Below the pieces are notes generated by a model, which searched no databases, was not told where the DNA came from, and saw only the letters and a program-made list of their open reading frames with translations. This document shows positions 1 to 9,634 of a stretch of DNA of 64,000 bases, piece by piece. Numbering within the stretch: position 1 is the first letter of the stretch; every line of letters begins with the position of its first letter. The position numbers and the translations under genes were made by a program. Source of the stretch: Pseudomonadales bacterium (lineage in GTDB: Bacteria; Pseudomonadota; Gammaproteobacteria; Pseudomonadales; Azotimanducaceae); assembly GCA_028281005.1 (NCBI GenBank), contig JANQKS010000003.1:1-64000 (forward strand), given 5' to 3'.

Positions 1-34
1 TTCGTTGCGCCCCTTGGCAAGGTACCTACATTGC

Positions 35-188
35 CGGCGGAACGCGCCTTGCCACAGACGCCGTATGACACGCTGAGCACATGAGACTTATTCAGAGGCT
101 CCCTAGCTAAATTCGCGGCGCAACGCGCCTCGCCACAGACACCGTATGCTACGCTGAGCACTGAGACTTAAGCAGAGGTTCTCCTAGT
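35..188. repeat. Two imperfect direct copies of a short dispersed element
   Basis: Positions 35-108 and 116-188 are two copies of about 74 bp. They share the core CGCGCC-TGCCACAGAC, then CGCTGAGCA, then a tail GAGACTTA..CAGAGG ending in CCTAG. The same core and tail form the complete palindromic element at 21136-21227. These copies lack the left inverted-repeat arm. The second copy ends one base before the GTG of tspO, and its AGAGG is the only Shine-Dalgarno-like stretch upstream of that gene. Confidence 0.85.
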
Positions 189-189
189 A

Positions 190-657
190 GTGTACGCCTA
201 TCTCACAGCTGCTGCTGTAGCCGTTCTAGTCGCCATCGGTGGCGGATTAGCCACCGATACCGGCCAATGGTACCGCACGCTCAATAAGCCCTCGTGGAAC
301 CCGCCAGACTGGCTATTCGGCCCGGCATGGACCTGTATCTACATCTTGTGTGTTTGGTCAGCCGGCTTGTTGTGGCACGCCTGTGACACGCGCCTCGACG
401 CGGTCATCAGCCTGGCGCTGTGGCTTGTTAACGCAGCGCTCAACCTAGCTTGGAGTTTCTTGTTTTTCCGCTGGCACAAACTTAAGTGGGCAGCTTATGA
501 ATCCATGGCGATGTGGCTGTCCATTGCACTGCTAATGGTCTGGACTGCCGAGTTTAACACCTTGGCTGCCGCGCTCCTGCTGCCTTATCTCATCTGGGTT
601 AGCTTCGCCACAGTGTTGAATCTGGCGATCGTAAAAGCCAATCCAGAATACTCATGA
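190..657 (+). CDS. tspO: TspO/MBR family tryptophan-rich sensory protein
   Basis: This is a 155-residue integral membrane protein with five predicted helices and the family signature around residues 33-48 (KPSWNPPDWLFGPAWT). TspO, formerly CrtK, binds tetrapyrroles. In purple bacteria it sits next to crtIB or the puf genes and tunes photosynthesis gene expression to oxygen, and its place just downstream of pufM (convergent) fits that. The start is a GTG immediately after a dispersed repeat, so the leader has been rebuilt by the repeat. The stop overlaps the next gene as ATGA. Family assignment is firm; the sensory role is known only from relatives. Confidence 0.95.
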   Translation: MYAYLTAAAVAVLVAIGGGLATDTGQWYRTLNKPSWNPPDWLFGPAWTCIYILCVWSAGLLWHACDTRLDAVISLALWLVNAALNLAWSFLFFRWHKLKWAAYESMAMWLSIALLMVWTAEFNTLAAALLLPYLIWVSFATVLNLAIVKANPEYS

Positions 658-896
658 GTGCTGCCCTCACCGAGTGGTTGCTGTATTTCGCGTTGGCTGT
701 ACTGGCGGTGGAGGCGTTGGTCAGACAACGACGCGCCGCTGCCGATGCCAGATTGGCCATTGCTGCCAATCTGGCCGCCGCAGCCGCACTGATCGTGGCG
801 ATACGTTTTGCTTTGGCGGGGTTTTACTTGGGTATTTGGCTGGCGATGAGCGTTGCGCTCGCAGCACACCTGCTAGAGGTGCGCTGGAGCCGCTGA
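654..896 (+). CDS. Small membrane protein coupled to tspO
   Basis: An 80-residue hydrophobic protein with two to three predicted helices (about residues 5-20, 35-53 and 55-72). I recognise no family. Its ATG overlaps the tspO stop codon (ATGA), so the two are probably translated together. It may assist TspO in the membrane, but that is inference from position only. The alternative frame covering the same bases has no hydrophobic pattern and is less credible. Confidence 0.6.
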   Translation: MSAALTEWLLYFALAVLAVEALVRQRRAAADARLAIAANLAAAAALIVAIRFALAGFYLGIWLAMSVALAAHLLEVRWSR

Positions 897-913
897 ATGT
901 CGAATGACAATAG

Positions 914-934
914 AGCGCGATAACGCGTCGCGCT
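914..934 (-). terminator. Hairpin at the pufM stop codon
   Basis: A 7-bp perfect stem (AGCGCGA / TCGCGCT) with a 7-nt loop covers the last bases of pufM and faces the end of the convergent small membrane gene. No clear U-run follows on either strand, so it may stabilise mRNA 3' ends rather than act as an intrinsic terminator. Confidence 0.4.
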
Positions 935-1856
935 ACTGCAAGGCTACCAAGCCGTGTTTGATCGCCCAGAGATACCAGTTATCCACTGCCGTACCGGTCA
1001 GCAAAATCCCGATACCGCCCGTTAGCGGACACAGCAGCGCAAACCATAGGGCCCAACGGTGAATGGATTCCATGGAAGCATTGAACCCCATGGTCCAGCG
1101 CCAGAACAGCGCCGCACGTTCCGAGGCGGTGCCGCGGTTGGCAATTTGTTCCAACTCCCGGTCTCCGCCAAAACGCTGTACTGCCAAAATGGTCGCCCCG
1201 TGCATGGCAAACAGCAGTGCTGAGCCGTAGAGGAAGGCGATAGACAACATGTGGAACGGGTTGTAAAACAGATTGCCGTAGCGCAGCGAGAAGTTATTGG
1301 TCCAATCCAGGTGAGTAAAAATGCCAAATGGGACAGCTTCGCTGAAGGTCCCCATCATTACAGGCCGAATGAAGCCTAACACGAGGTAAAGCCATATCGC
1401 CGCAGCAAATGCCCATGCGGTATGTGTACCCAAACCCAGCTTGCGGGCGCGCGTATACACCCTGACCCACCAAGATAGGATCGACACCGTCAGAAAGAAA
1501 CCCGCCATCAGCCACCAGCCACCTTCCGCCAGGGGCGGAATCGACAAACCGTATTCAGGCGGCGGTGGGTCCAATGTCAACCAAAACAGTTGGCGCACAA
1601 ACTCAACGGGGTCCCAGTTGACCGAAGCCCACATGTTGAGGCCAATAATTTCGATCGCAATGACGCCGGTGACAATGGCCAACAATCCGGATTTGCCTAA
1701 ATAGACAGGCCCAATTTGCGCGTCACCCAGTTTGCCCAACCAATAGTTATGGGCGGAGATTTTTTGACGGTCGTAAGACCCGGTTTCTATATCCACACCG
1801 TAATCGGTGGGGGCGTCTACCTGTATACGGTTATATATACTTTGATATTCTGCCAT
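933..1856 (-). CDS. pufM: Photosynthetic reaction center M subunit
   Basis: A 307-residue subunit with five transmembrane helices. It forms the reaction-center core with PufL and binds bacteriochlorophyll, bacteriopheophytin, quinone and the non-heme iron. The conserved stretch [22 protein letters not shown] contains the special-pair and iron-ligand histidines. It is the last gene of pufBALM, 9 bp after pufL. No pufC (tetraheme cytochrome subunit) and no pufX follow; the next genes are convergent. Length is normal for PufM without a fusion. Confidence 0.98.
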   Translation of the reverse strand: MAEYQSIYNRIQVDAPTDYGVDIETGSYDRQKISAHNYWLGKLGDAQIGPVYLGKSGLLAIVTGVIAIEIIGLNMWASVNWDPVEFVRQLFWLTLDPPPPEYGLSIPPLAEGGWWLMAGFFLTVSILSWWVRVYTRARKLGLGTHTAWAFAAAIWLYLVLGFIRPVMMGTFSEAVPFGIFTHLDWTNNFSLRYGNLFYNPFHMLSIAFLYGSALLFAMHGATILAVQRFGGDRELEQIANRGTASERAALFWRWTMGFNASMESIHRWALWFALLCPLTGGIGILLTGTAVDNWYLWAIKHGLVALQ

Positions 1857-1865
1857 TTCCTTCTC

Positions 1866-2696
1866 CTAACCCCAGATGGGCATCTCCAACCACCAATTCC
1901 ACCACGTGGTCCAAGGCCCGGTACGCAGGAACGTGGGGCCGCTGATGACAATACATACAGCACTCCAAAAACCAGCGTTTAAAGCCAGAAACAAGCCCAG
2001 TCTGTGGATCCCCAACGGTCCGATGGAGTACCCGATAATGTCGCGGAAATAGGTGTTTTCATGCTCGGTTGTTTTCGACACCTCACCGCGTTTGGGATTA
2101 GCCGCCGACAGCACCAACGCGCCGTGTAGGCCCAGCGCAAAACAAGTGGTGAAGAAAAAACTCACCGCGATCATGTGTGCCGGGTTGTAGTGGAAGTTCA
2201 CAAACTGGTATCCCACATTGGACACCCAGTCGAGGTGCGTGAATATCCCATAAGGGAAACCATGCCCCCAGGCCCCCATAAACAAAGGTCGGATTACCAC
2301 CAGTGACACGTAGGCAAACACCGCCACGCCAAACGCGATGGGCACGTGATAACCCATCCCCAGTTTGCGACAGATCTCCACCTCTCGCAGTGCCCAGGAC
2401 ACAAATGCTCCCGTGGCACAAATAGTGATCAGCTGCCAGTTGCCGCCTTCGAGCAACGGCGCCAAACCCAGCCCATAACTCACATCCGGCGGCTCGATAC
2501 TGATCTGCCAGACGTTCCAAGTCGGGCCGTGGGATGCATCCCACAAAATCAGCGACACACCCACTATGGTGAAGAATATCGTTGTGACGCCGAACAATCC
2601 GACGTAAAACGGCCCTGCCCAAAAGTCAAAGAGGTCGCCGCCCAACAACGTACCGCCTCTGACTCGATACTTCTGTTCAAAACTTAACATCGACAT
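1866..2696 (-). CDS. pufL: Photosynthetic reaction center L subunit
   Basis: A 276-residue subunit with five transmembrane helices. It starts [20 protein letters not shown], the typical PufL N-terminus. The helix-D region ([23 protein letters not shown]) holds the bacteriochlorophyll and iron-ligand histidines. It pairs with PufM in the photochemical core. It lies 132 bp downstream of pufA; that gap carries a hairpin likely to protect the more abundant pufBA mRNA. Intact, with no unusual substitutions seen by eye. Confidence 0.98.
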   Translation of the reverse strand: MSMLSFEQKYRVRGGTLLGGDLFDFWAGPFYVGLFGVTTIFFTIVGVSLILWDASHGPTWNVWQISIEPPDVSYGLGLAPLLEGGNWQLITICATGAFVSWALREVEICRKLGMGYHVPIAFGVAVFAYVSLVVIRPLFMGAWGHGFPYGIFTHLDWVSNVGYQFVNFHYNPAHMIAVSFFFTTCFALGLHGALVLSAANPKRGEVSKTTEHENTYFRDIIGYSIGPLGIHRLGLFLALNAGFWSAVCIVISGPTFLRTGPWTTWWNWWLEMPIWG

Positions 2697-2770
2697 ATTA
2701 TTAGTCTCGCGTTGGCCAGCAATTCCTATTCGCGGCCTTCAATCAGCCTCCCGCTCTGCCAAGCAAAGCT

Positions 2771-2821
2771 GCTCGGGACACAAACACTTGTGGGGACAAA
2801 CCCAGGTGCTTGCGCCCGAGC
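2771..2821 (-). promoter_or_regulatory. Intercistronic stem-loop between pufA and pufL
   Basis: In the transcript GCTCGGG pairs with CCCGAGC, enclosing a G/U-rich middle that can fold further (CACAA..TTGTG). Known puf operons use intercistronic hairpins here to stabilise pufBA against 3'-5' decay, giving more antenna than reaction center. That role is inferred from position and structure. Confidence 0.5.
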
Positions 2822-2828
2822 CCTAGCA

Positions 2829-3047
2829 TCAGACGATAGTCCGAGCTTGCGAGACCAATGAGGTCTCGTGCTTGCCTGGTAACACCATCTCTGCCTGCAC
2901 GGAAGCCGATGCCGCTGGACCTTCGATCCAGTTGAACCGGTCTGTGCTGAGCAGGATGAAGTGAATCAGAACAGCAAGAGAAAACAGAAACACGCCAAGC
3001 GCGATCAAAATTCTCCGCGGATCGAATAACAACCAAACTCTCCACAT
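2829..3047 (-). CDS. pufA: Light-harvesting 1 alpha polypeptide
   Basis: A 72-residue single-helix antenna protein. The N-terminus [20 protein letters not shown] and the core [17 protein letters not shown] are the LH1-alpha signature; the His in ALVLIH-like context ligates bacteriochlorophyll. It starts 12 bp after pufB with a clear AGGAGG. The roughly 25-residue tail after NWIEG is longer than the minimum and ends in a polar segment. It assembles with PufB around the reaction center. Confidence 0.97.
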   Translation of the reverse strand: MWRVWLLFDPRRILIALGVFLFSLAVLIHFILLSTDRFNWIEGPAASASVQAEMVLPGKHETSLVSQARTIV

Positions 3048-3059
3048 ACCTCTTTCCTC

Positions 3060-3272
3060 CTATGCGATATAAGAAGTTAAAGCGGCTGCGGTAGATTGAA
3101 TGGTGTCAATCATCGCGTAGCCATCCTCACCAGGTAACCAGGGACGCCACAACCACGCCAACACGTGCGCGATAATGGCAACGACGGTAAATCCGATGAA
3201 ACTCGAAACGAAAACACCATGGAATTCTTTCGCTTCATCTTCCGTCAGTCCAGATAGGCTAGTATCACTCAT
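3060..3272 (-). CDS. pufB: Light-harvesting 1 beta polypeptide
   Basis: A 70-residue antenna protein with the LH1-beta pattern: an acidic N-terminus with [13 protein letters not shown], one helix, the bacteriochlorophyll-ligand His in [17 protein letters not shown], then a C-terminal extension of about 20 residues beyond the usual end. First gene of pufBALM. A GNRA-loop hairpin at 3310-3325 sits in its leader, downstream of bchZ. No pufQ is found between bchZ and pufB. Confidence 0.97.
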   Translation of the reverse strand: MSDTSLSGLTEDEAKEFHGVFVSSFIGFTVVAIIAHVLAWLWRPWLPGEDGYAMIDTIQSTAAALTSYIA

Positions 3273-3309
3273 AGCACTATTTCCTCTGGTCGACCGAGAA
3301 GGTCACTTC

Positions 3310-3325
3310 CCGCGCTTTCGCGCGG
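3310..3325 (-). promoter_or_regulatory. GAAA-loop hairpin in the puf leader
   Basis: CCGCGC-GAAA-GCGCGG in the RNA: a 6-bp GC stem closed by a stable GNRA tetraloop, between the bchZ stop and pufB. No U-run follows, so it is more likely a 5' mRNA stabiliser for puf than a terminator. Confidence 0.4.
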
Positions 3326-3418
3326 CCCTATTTTCGTACTCGTTTCCGCCTAAACGGAGCGGAGCCACGAATATCCATCCGGTTACCCGAATGAATTCTT
3401 TTCGCGAAGTGTGTGAGG

Positions 3419-4873
3419 TCACGACAGAGCGATCTCCGACATTTCGCTGTCCAACACCGCGGCGATAATCTCCGCGGTGACTTGTGTTTTGCCTGCCTGC
3501 CGGGCGGCAATTTCGGCCGCGTCGCGCAAACGTTTAGCAGCAGAGATGCGCACCAGCATCGGTTGCTGCTCAACCCATTCATCCAGCCTGCTCTGCGCCT
3601 GCGCCTCCCAGCTAACAGCCTCACTGCTCCGCGATAAGGTGCTGTCGATTTGATCTAACTCCTGGCCCAACGGCAGGATGTCAAACAAAGCATCAAACAA
3701 GGCATTGCAGATCTCTTGCAGGACGTAGGTGGCGCCTGCGTACCCCATAAACGGTGTACCGGTATGTCGCCGGATAATGGCGCCGGGGAAAGAGGCCGGG
3801 ATATAACGGCTGGAGCCGTTGCTCTCAGCGACGTACATGCGCTCGTTAAAACTGCCAAACACCACCAGGGGTGGTTGTTTAAGAATGGCTTCACGCACAG
3901 CGGCGTTATCGGGTTTTTTGCCGGCGGTGCGCGCAAAGCTAAACGTGCAGGGTAAACCGAGGTCGTCACTGAGGTAGTGCTGCAAACCGCGCACATAGGT
4001 TTCAGTGGCGACAATGCCGAACGAAGCAGTGGCGAAGAAGTCTTGCGTGACCGAACGCCAAAGGTCCCACACCGGTTTAAGAGTGGTATGTTTTTCCTGT
4101 TCGATGAAAGATTCGGGATCAATGCCGAGCAACTCGCCTAAGCTGCGCAAAAACAACGTGGTGCTTTCCAAGCCGATCGGCGCCTGCAAGTACGGACGAT
4201 CAAGTTCCTCACACAACTTGCGGCCAAACTCCCGGTACATGCAGATGTTGACGTCGGCATCGGTGAGTTTGGGGATTTCCGCCAAATGTACGCCAAGGGG
4301 AAAAACCAAATTCACCTCGGCGCCGATGCCTTCTACCAAACGTCGGATTTCATGTAGATCTGAGGCAGTATTAAAGTAGCCGTAGGCCGGCCCAATGATA
4401 TTGACCTTGGGTTTAACCTCCGGCGCACGCGCTTTGCGCGCGGGGATCTTCTTCCTGCCGTATTCTTTCCACAACCACAACAAGGCGCGGTCCGCGCTTT
4501 GCCACTGATCTTCATCGATGGTGCGCGGCAAAAAACGTTTAACGTTGCTGCCTTCCGGTGTCACGCCGCCGCCGATCATTTCAGCGATGGAGCCGGTCAC
4601 CACAACACTCGGTTCATCACTAGCGAGCACAGCCGCAGCGCGTTTCATGGCCTCTTCCGTGCCATGTTGACCCAGCTCTTCTTCGCCAAGACCGGTCACC
4701 ACTATCGGCAATTCATGCGGCGGTAGCCCATCGGTGTAGTGCAAAACAGACGTCACCGGCAGGTTTTCGCAACCCACAGGCCCGTCGATAATGACTTGTA
4801 ACCCTTTGACCGCAGTAAACATATACACCGCGCCCCAATAGCCACCGGCACGGTCATGATCTAGCACCAACAT
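3419..4873 (-). CDS. bchZ: Chlorophyllide a reductase subunit Z
   Basis: A 484-residue nitrogenase-like subunit. With BchY it forms the catalytic component of chlorophyllide a oxidoreductase (COR), which reduces the C7-C8 bond of ring B; BchX is the ATP-dependent electron donor. The N-terminus [19 protein letters not shown] and the following CENLPV Cys region are typical of BchZ. I chose the ATG at 4873 because it overlaps the bchY stop as TAATG and matches the family start; an open frame extends upstream but overlaps bchY. Length is normal. Confidence 0.97.
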   Translation of the reverse strand: MLVLDHDRAGGYWGAVYMFTAVKGLQVIIDGPVGCENLPVTSVLHYTDGLPPHELPIVVTGLGEEELGQHGTEEAMKRAAAVLASDEPSVVVTGSIAEMIGGGVTPEGSNVKRFLPRTIDEDQWQSADRALLWLWKEYGRKKIPARKARAPEVKPKVNIIGPAYGYFNTASDLHEIRRLVEGIGAEVNLVFPLGVHLAEIPKLTDADVNICMYREFGRKLCEELDRPYLQAPIGLESTTLFLRSLGELLGIDPESFIEQEKHTTLKPVWDLWRSVTQDFFATASFGIVATETYVRGLQHYLSDDLGLPCTFSFARTAGKKPDNAAVREAILKQPPLVVFGSFNERMYVAESNGSSRYIPASFPGAIIRRHTGTPFMGYAGATYVLQEICNALFDALFDILPLGQELDQIDSTLSRSSEAVSWEAQAQSRLDEWVEQQPMLVRISAAKRLRDAAEIAARQAGKTQVTAEIIAAVLDSEMSEIALS

Positions 4874-6381
4874 TAAATCGGGTCCTCCACCTGACTCGCC
4901 TTGGCGATACGTTTGGCGTACCGCGCCCGGTAAGCCGGGAAGTCTGTGGGCGTGTCTTCCCACACGCCGGCGGTGCGTTCAGCACCAACACCCTCAAAAA
5001 ATTCGGTCATCACATCGAAGCGTGCTTTGTTGGCGATGGCTGCGTTGATCACGCTGGCCAAGGACCCCGCCCCCGCCGGACCCATCAGCGGTCGCGCCGA
5101 AATTAGGTTGGTAAAATACAACGAAGGTCGTGCCGCCTCTTTGGCCTTCTGCACCACCGGTGTAGTGCCGATGGTCAAATCCGGCTGGAACTCTTCCATC
5201 GCTGCGAGGTCTTCTTCCAGCGACGCGCGGAAGCGCACCTCTACGCCATGGGCCGCAAGCCACTCGGCATCCGCGGCGGACCACTGGGTTTTGGGGCAAG
5301 CGGTGCCGACATAGCGTAGGTCTGCGCCGCTCTCCACCAGTAAACGCCCAACTAACAACTCAGATCCTTCGTAACCCGACAAGGTGATGCGGGCATCGAT
5401 CGGCGTGGCGGCCAGCGCCGCGCGCGTGGCGGCATAAGCGCCATTTGCAGCAGCTGCAATTTTGTCCGGTGCCACTGCAAATGCATCACCAATGGCTTGC
5501 AACCATACCTGACTGCCTTCAGCACCAACCGGCGCACTGCCAATCACTGTGCGTCCGGCGCTCTCAAACTCGCGAATCGCCGCCGTATAAAAGGGGTGGA
5601 TGGCAGCCGCGGCCTGACAATCCAGCGCTGCATACAGTTCACGCCATTCCCGGGTTGGGACCGTCGGGCCAACCGACAAACCCATGGGTTCAAGCAGGCG
5701 GTCTATGACCACCGGGTCGGCCGGAAACAGCTCACCCAATAGCGCAATGCGGCCTTCCCGCGTCTGTTGTTCGCGCGGCGCCAGCACCGGCCCCGCTTCA
5801 ATTTCTTTGCGCGCATACTTGAGCATGGCGCCGGCCAAAACATCTTTGGCCTCGGCATGGGTCGGTACCCCAAAGCCGGGGACATCAATGCCAATGATAC
5901 GCACCCCGTCGATTTGATCCGGCAACAGGTCTAGCGGTACCCCAGACGCCGTTGGGACACACAGATTGATCACCACCACCGCATCGTAATGGTCAGGCTG
6001 TGCCGTCTCGTGCACCGCGTCGCGGATGTCTTCGAACAACTTACCGGTCACCAGAGTTTCGGAATTAAAAGGCACATAACCCACCGAACGTTTGGCACCG
6101 TAAAAGTGGGAAGTGAAGGTTAAGCCGTAAACACAACAGGCGGAGCCGGACAGGATGGTGGCGGTCCGACGCATGCGTAAACCTACCCGCAAAGACCCAA
6201 ACGCAGGGCACATACTCTGCGGCTGGTCGTGCGGGCCGCGTGGATAGTCTTGTTGGTACTGGCGCAGCTGTTTGCCGGTATGCCCCGCGTTGGCCGCGGC
6301 TTGCTGCTGCAGTTGCTGCGAATCACACCCCACCGCTTCCAGATCAACCGTAGGTATACGTTGTTCCAGAGTTTCAGACAT
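4873..6381 (-). CDS. bchY: Chlorophyllide a reductase subunit Y
   Basis: A 502-residue COR subunit homologous to NifD/BchN. Conserved Cys occur near residues 58 and 82-83 ([21 protein letters not shown]), as expected for the shared [4Fe-4S] cluster with BchZ. The start ATG ([13 protein letters not shown]) overlaps the bchX stop by 8 bp; an earlier in-frame start would overlap bchX more and lacks family similarity. Middle gene of bchCXYZ. Confidence 0.97.
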   Translation of the reverse strand: MSETLEQRIPTVDLEAVGCDSQQLQQQAAANAGHTGKQLRQYQQDYPRGPHDQPQSMCPAFGSLRVGLRMRRTATILSGSACCVYGLTFTSHFYGAKRSVGYVPFNSETLVTGKLFEDIRDAVHETAQPDHYDAVVVINLCVPTASGVPLDLLPDQIDGVRIIGIDVPGFGVPTHAEAKDVLAGAMLKYARKEIEAGPVLAPREQQTREGRIALLGELFPADPVVIDRLLEPMGLSVGPTVPTREWRELYAALDCQAAAAIHPFYTAAIREFESAGRTVIGSAPVGAEGSQVWLQAIGDAFAVAPDKIAAAANGAYAATRAALAATPIDARITLSGYEGSELLVGRLLVESGADLRYVGTACPKTQWSAADAEWLAAHGVEVRFRASLEEDLAAMEEFQPDLTIGTTPVVQKAKEAARPSLYFTNLISARPLMGPAGAGSLASVINAAIANKARFDVMTEFFEGVGAERTAGVWEDTPTDFPAYRARYAKRIAKASQVEDPI

Positions 6382-7405
6382 TGTCGTAAACCACCTCCAG
6401 GGATTCTTTGACAAGCTGTTCTTTGCCGCACATGTCCTGCAAGGTGGCCGGCTCGAGCACTACGTCTCGCCCTACTGCATCACCACTAAACAGCGCCAAC
6501 AGGCCATCCTGTTCCAACGGCTGGGGGAGTTGTGGCGGTGCTTCAGCCACCGCGGTGGCGAGCTGTGAAAACAGCGGGCCCCAGGGACCTTCAGGCACAC
6601 CAATAATTTGGTAGTTTGCACTTTTGCGGCGAATGTCTTCGTCCGCGGGGATGGAGGCCAGCACAGGGATCTGCGCTGCTTCGGCGAACGCCTGCGCTTC
6701 ACCGGTGGCGTCGTCTTTGTTCACCACCAAACCCGCCACACCAACGTTGCCGCCGAGTTTGCGGAAGTACTGCACCGCCGAACACACATTGTTGGCGACA
6801 TACAGCGATTGCAGGTCGTTAGACGCAACGACAATCACCTTCTGACACATATCGCGGGCGATGGGTAGACCGAAACCGCCACACACAACGTCGCCTAGGA
6901 AATCAAGCAGAACGTAATCAAACCCCCAGTCGTGGAAGCCAAGCTTTTCGAGCAGTTCAAACCCGTGGATGATGCCGCGCCCGCCGCAACCGCGGCCCAC
7001 TTCCGGACCACCTAACTCCATGGCAAAGACACCGTCGCGCTTGAAGCAGACATCACCAATTTCAACCGCCTCACCACAATCGTTTTTGCGCGCAGAGGTT
7101 TCAATGATAGTTGGACACGCTTTGCCGCCAAACAGCAGCGAGGTGGTGTCGCTTTTAGGATCACAACCGATCAGCAGCACTTTTTTGCCTTGCTGCGCCA
7201 TCATGTATGACAAGTTGGCTAACGTGAAACTCTTACCGATACCGCCTTTGCCGTAGATCGCGATAACTTGAGTTTCTTGTTTGGTTTCTACGTGCTGGTC
7301 GCCATCCGATGTCGGTGCCAGCGGCTCTTGGGCAGCTTCCTCGCGCAAGTTGGCGAGCATCTCATCAGACAGTTTGACGGCTTGTTGAATTTCTACTTCG
7401 CTCAT
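6374..7405 (-). CDS. bchX: Chlorophyllide a reductase iron protein X
   Basis: A 343-residue NifH/BchL-like ATPase that passes electrons to BchYZ. The P-loop GKGGIGKS is at residues 52-59, the switch region LIGCDPKSDTTSL follows, and the cluster-ligand Cys lie around GRGCGGRGIIHG and in the VVCGGF region. The roughly 45-residue N-terminal extension ahead of the P-loop is normal for BchX and separates it from BchL. Located 60 bp after bchC. It shares the ATGTCTGA overlap sequence with bchY. Confidence 0.98.
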   Translation of the reverse strand: MSEVEIQQAVKLSDEMLANLREEAAQEPLAPTSDGDQHVETKQETQVIAIYGKGGIGKSFTLANLSYMMAQQGKKVLLIGCDPKSDTTSLLFGGKACPTIIETSARKNDCGEAVEIGDVCFKRDGVFAMELGGPEVGRGCGGRGIIHGFELLEKLGFHDWGFDYVLLDFLGDVVCGGFGLPIARDMCQKVIVVASNDLQSLYVANNVCSAVQYFRKLGGNVGVAGLVVNKDDATGEAQAFAEAAQIPVLASIPADEDIRRKSANYQIIGVPEGPWGPLFSQLATAVAEAPPQLPQPLEQDGLLALFSGDAVGRDVVLEPATLQDMCGKEQLVKESLEVVYDNV

Positions 7406-7465
7406 ACTTTGTATCCCGTTTACCCTTTTGTAACCCGCAACGTTTGTGCCGGCGTACCCCTTGGT

Positions 7466-8434
7466 TTAGTTGGTCCCCTTATAACTCTCACTGTCGGTGC
7501 TGCCTGCATCGTTCCAGTCGAGCGCCATCTTCAGACAACTGCTGTCGTTAAACGCCGTGTGGTAGGCATCGCTGGCTTGCGCAACCGGCGCCACATGCGA
7601 CAGCAGCCCGGAAAAAACCAGCTGGCCGGCTTGTTTTAGCGCTGCCACATCGGCTAAGTCGTTGGCTTGAAACTCGGCGCTGACGGTAAAACGTGCTTCC
7701 CGCATGAACGCCAGCGGAAAAGGTACGGTGAGTTCCGCACCGTAAAACCCACCCAAGATGATCTCCCCTCCCGGCGCGAGCACCGCGAGGGCTTCACCCA
7801 ACGCATCCAAACTGCCGCTCACATCAATGATGCGTGCGTAATCCCCGCGGGGGTCTGTGGTGGCATCCAGCACGGTGTAGTCTTGCGCGGCGTTGCGTGC
7901 GCCACTCGTCTCCCACACGGTGGGCAAGGGTTGGCCTTGGGCCCGCACCAAACGCACCAGCAATTGGCCTAACGCACCATGGCCAATGACCAGCTCTGGC
8001 GCCGGCATTTTGCGCAACATGCGCAAGGCGGTACCGCCTAAGGCATACAACACATCTTCAGCAGCCGCGGCGCCAGGCAAAGGTAAAACACGATCCGCCG
8101 CCGCAATCAGCGTCGCCGCAGCGCCGCCAAACAGCGCGCGGGCGTCGCTATAACAGCTTGCCCCTGGCACAAACACGGCTTGGCCTTCACTCAGTTGGGT
8201 ATCTGCGCCGGCCCAAACCACCTCGCCGACGGTTTCGTAACCCGGCACCAGCGGGTACCCCATACCTGGAAAGGCAGGCATCCGTCCGGTAAACAACAAC
8301 CGCTCCGTACCGGTGCTGATGCCGGACCAGCGGGTTTTTACCACGACTTGATCAGGTTGCGCCGGGCAAAGCTCAAGCATACGCAGGTCTACCTTGCCTG
8401 GCTCCTCGATAACGATCGCTGCAGATGCGCTCAC
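7466..8434 (-). CDS. bchC: 3-hydroxyethyl bacteriochlorophyllide a dehydrogenase
   Basis: A 322-residue MDR-superfamily dehydrogenase that oxidises the C3 hydroxyethyl group to acetyl in bacteriochlorophyll a synthesis. The N-terminal GroES-like fold includes TRWSGISTGTERLLFTGRMP, the BchC signature, and a Rossmann segment follows (VIGHGALGQLLVRL). The catalytic zinc ligands of ordinary alcohol dehydrogenases are not obvious, as expected for BchC. GTG start behind GGGAGG. Two TGT-N12-ACR operators lie directly upstream, as in Rhodobacter bchC. Confidence 0.95.
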   Translation of the reverse strand: MSASAAIVIEEPGKVDLRMLELCPAQPDQVVVKTRWSGISTGTERLLFTGRMPAFPGMGYPLVPGYETVGEVVWAGADTQLSEGQAVFVPGASCYSDARALFGGAAATLIAAADRVLPLPGAAAAEDVLYALGGTALRMLRKMPAPELVIGHGALGQLLVRLVRAQGQPLPTVWETSGARNAAQDYTVLDATTDPRGDYARIIDVSGSLDALGEALAVLAPGGEIILGGFYGAELTVPFPLAFMREARFTVSAEFQANDLADVAALKQAGQLVFSGLLSHVAPVAQASDAYHTAFNDSSCLKMALDWNDAGSTDSESYKGTN

Positions 8435-8460
8435 TTGCCTCCCGCCCCAAATGGGATAAC

Positions 8461-8504
8461 TGTCAGTTTAAAGTGACGGCTGGTAGTGTCAAGGAAAACT
8501 GACA
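8461..8504 (-). promoter_or_regulatory. Two PpsR/CrtJ-type operators upstream of bchC
   Basis: TGT-N12-ACG at 8461-8478 and TGT-N12-ACA at 8487-8504, separated by 8 bp, in the 120-bp crtF-bchC gap. CrtJ/PpsR represses bch, crt and puc promoters under oxygen by binding paired TGT-N12-ACA sites, and tandem sites before bchC are the textbook case. The second site is a perfect match to consensus; the first differs in its last base. Confidence 0.75.
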
Positions 8505-8554
8505 CTTGATCTGACACTTTAACCCACGCTTGATCCATGGCTTCAACAGACACG

Positions 8555-9622
8555 TTACGCATGGCCTTCCGCGGTTATGACACGGGTCAACAACGGCATA
8601 CGCGCGGAACGCACGCGCACCTGCGCGAAGCCGGCTTGACGCAAGCGCGCCGCAAGATCCTGTGGCGTGCGCAAGCGGCCCTGACGCATGACCAAAAAGT
8701 AGGTGGAAAAATAGGCGTTTAACCCACCTAACGAAGGTTCAACCATGGGTTCAGCGATTAACAGGCGGCTGTGCGGCGCAAACGCGCGATACACGTTACG
8801 CAACAGGCCATCGACGACATCATCCTCATGGTCGTGCAGCACTCTCACCAAGGTGTACAGATCCGCACCCTGGGGCAGCGCGCTGGTGCAGAAGTCACCC
8901 GGGCACAGCTGCAGCTCAATGTCACCTTTTGGTAGCGTCGCGAGCACTTCCTCGCGATCAAACAATAAAAGCTGCACATTTGCGTAACGCTCGGCCAGCT
9001 CGCGCAGGAAGGCGCCGTGTCCGCCACCTATGTCCACTACTTGATCACCGTCGGACAAACTGATGTGGTCGCAGGCCAACTCCGCCACCCAGTGCAGGGA
9101 GTCACGCATCAGCTCGGAATAGGCTGCACCCGCGGCGGACCCTGGCGCATAGTCCCAATAGCTTTGTAGTTCAGTGCGGTGTTGCGGGTCTTTAAGGATG
9201 CTCTCAACGTTGGCAAGATCACCGTATAAGAGCTGGTGATGCGCAACCATGGCGCGCGCCCCGGCATTCCCGGCATAGGCATAACCTAGCCCCGTCAACG
9301 TGACCCGCTCGTGTTTGCTCCAAACCAGGCCAAGCCCTTCCAAGGCCTGCACTAACTGCTGCATTTGCCGCGGCGGCACACCACATTGCACTTCCAGTTG
9401 GTGCATCGACACACCGCCGTTGCAAAGCTGCTCAAACAGCCCGCAACGATCAGCGGCAAACAACATCTGGGAATAAATAAAACCCGCGCTGAGATCAAAC
9501 AAGCGCTTAGCGCGGTGGTGTGCAATCCAACTGCCAGGCCACCATTTAGCGGCGCGCCGCTGAAAGTCGGGATTGGCAGCACGCTGCTCAAACCAATCCA
9601 GCAAAGGCTGGAAACGGCGCAA
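8555..9622 (-). CDS. crtF: Carotenoid (demethylspheroidene) O-methyltransferase
   Basis: A 355-residue SAM-dependent methyltransferase that methylates the 1-hydroxyl of acyclic carotenoids in the spheroidene/spirilloxanthin pathway. An N-terminal dimerisation region (LFDLSAGFIYSQMLFA near residues 42-57) is followed by the SAM-binding motif VVDIGGGHGAFL around residue 195 and the LHDHEDD segment. It begins with TTG, with no ATG nearby that keeps the conserved N-terminus, 12 bp after crtE. No crtA is in the window, which favours spirilloxanthin-type products. Confidence 0.93.
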   Translation of the reverse strand: MRRFQPLLDWFEQRAANPDFQRRAAKWWPGSWIAHHRAKRLFDLSAGFIYSQMLFAADRCGLFEQLCNGGVSMHQLEVQCGVPPRQMQQLVQALEGLGLVWSKHERVTLTGLGYAYAGNAGARAMVAHHQLLYGDLANVESILKDPQHRTELQSYWDYAPGSAAGAAYSELMRDSLHWVAELACDHISLSDGDQVVDIGGGHGAFLRELAERYANVQLLLFDREEVLATLPKGDIELQLCPGDFCTSALPQGADLYTLVRVLHDHEDDVVDGLLRNVYRAFAPHSRLLIAEPMVEPSLGGLNAYFSTYFLVMRQGRLRTPQDLAARLRQAGFAQVRVRSARMPLLTRVITAEGHA

Positions 9623-9634
9623 TCAACAAGCTCG

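Noticed and set aside
2098-2622. A 174-codon frame antisense-like to pufL in another frame
   Set aside because: It lies entirely within pufL on the same strand, has no family motif, and pufL is certain.
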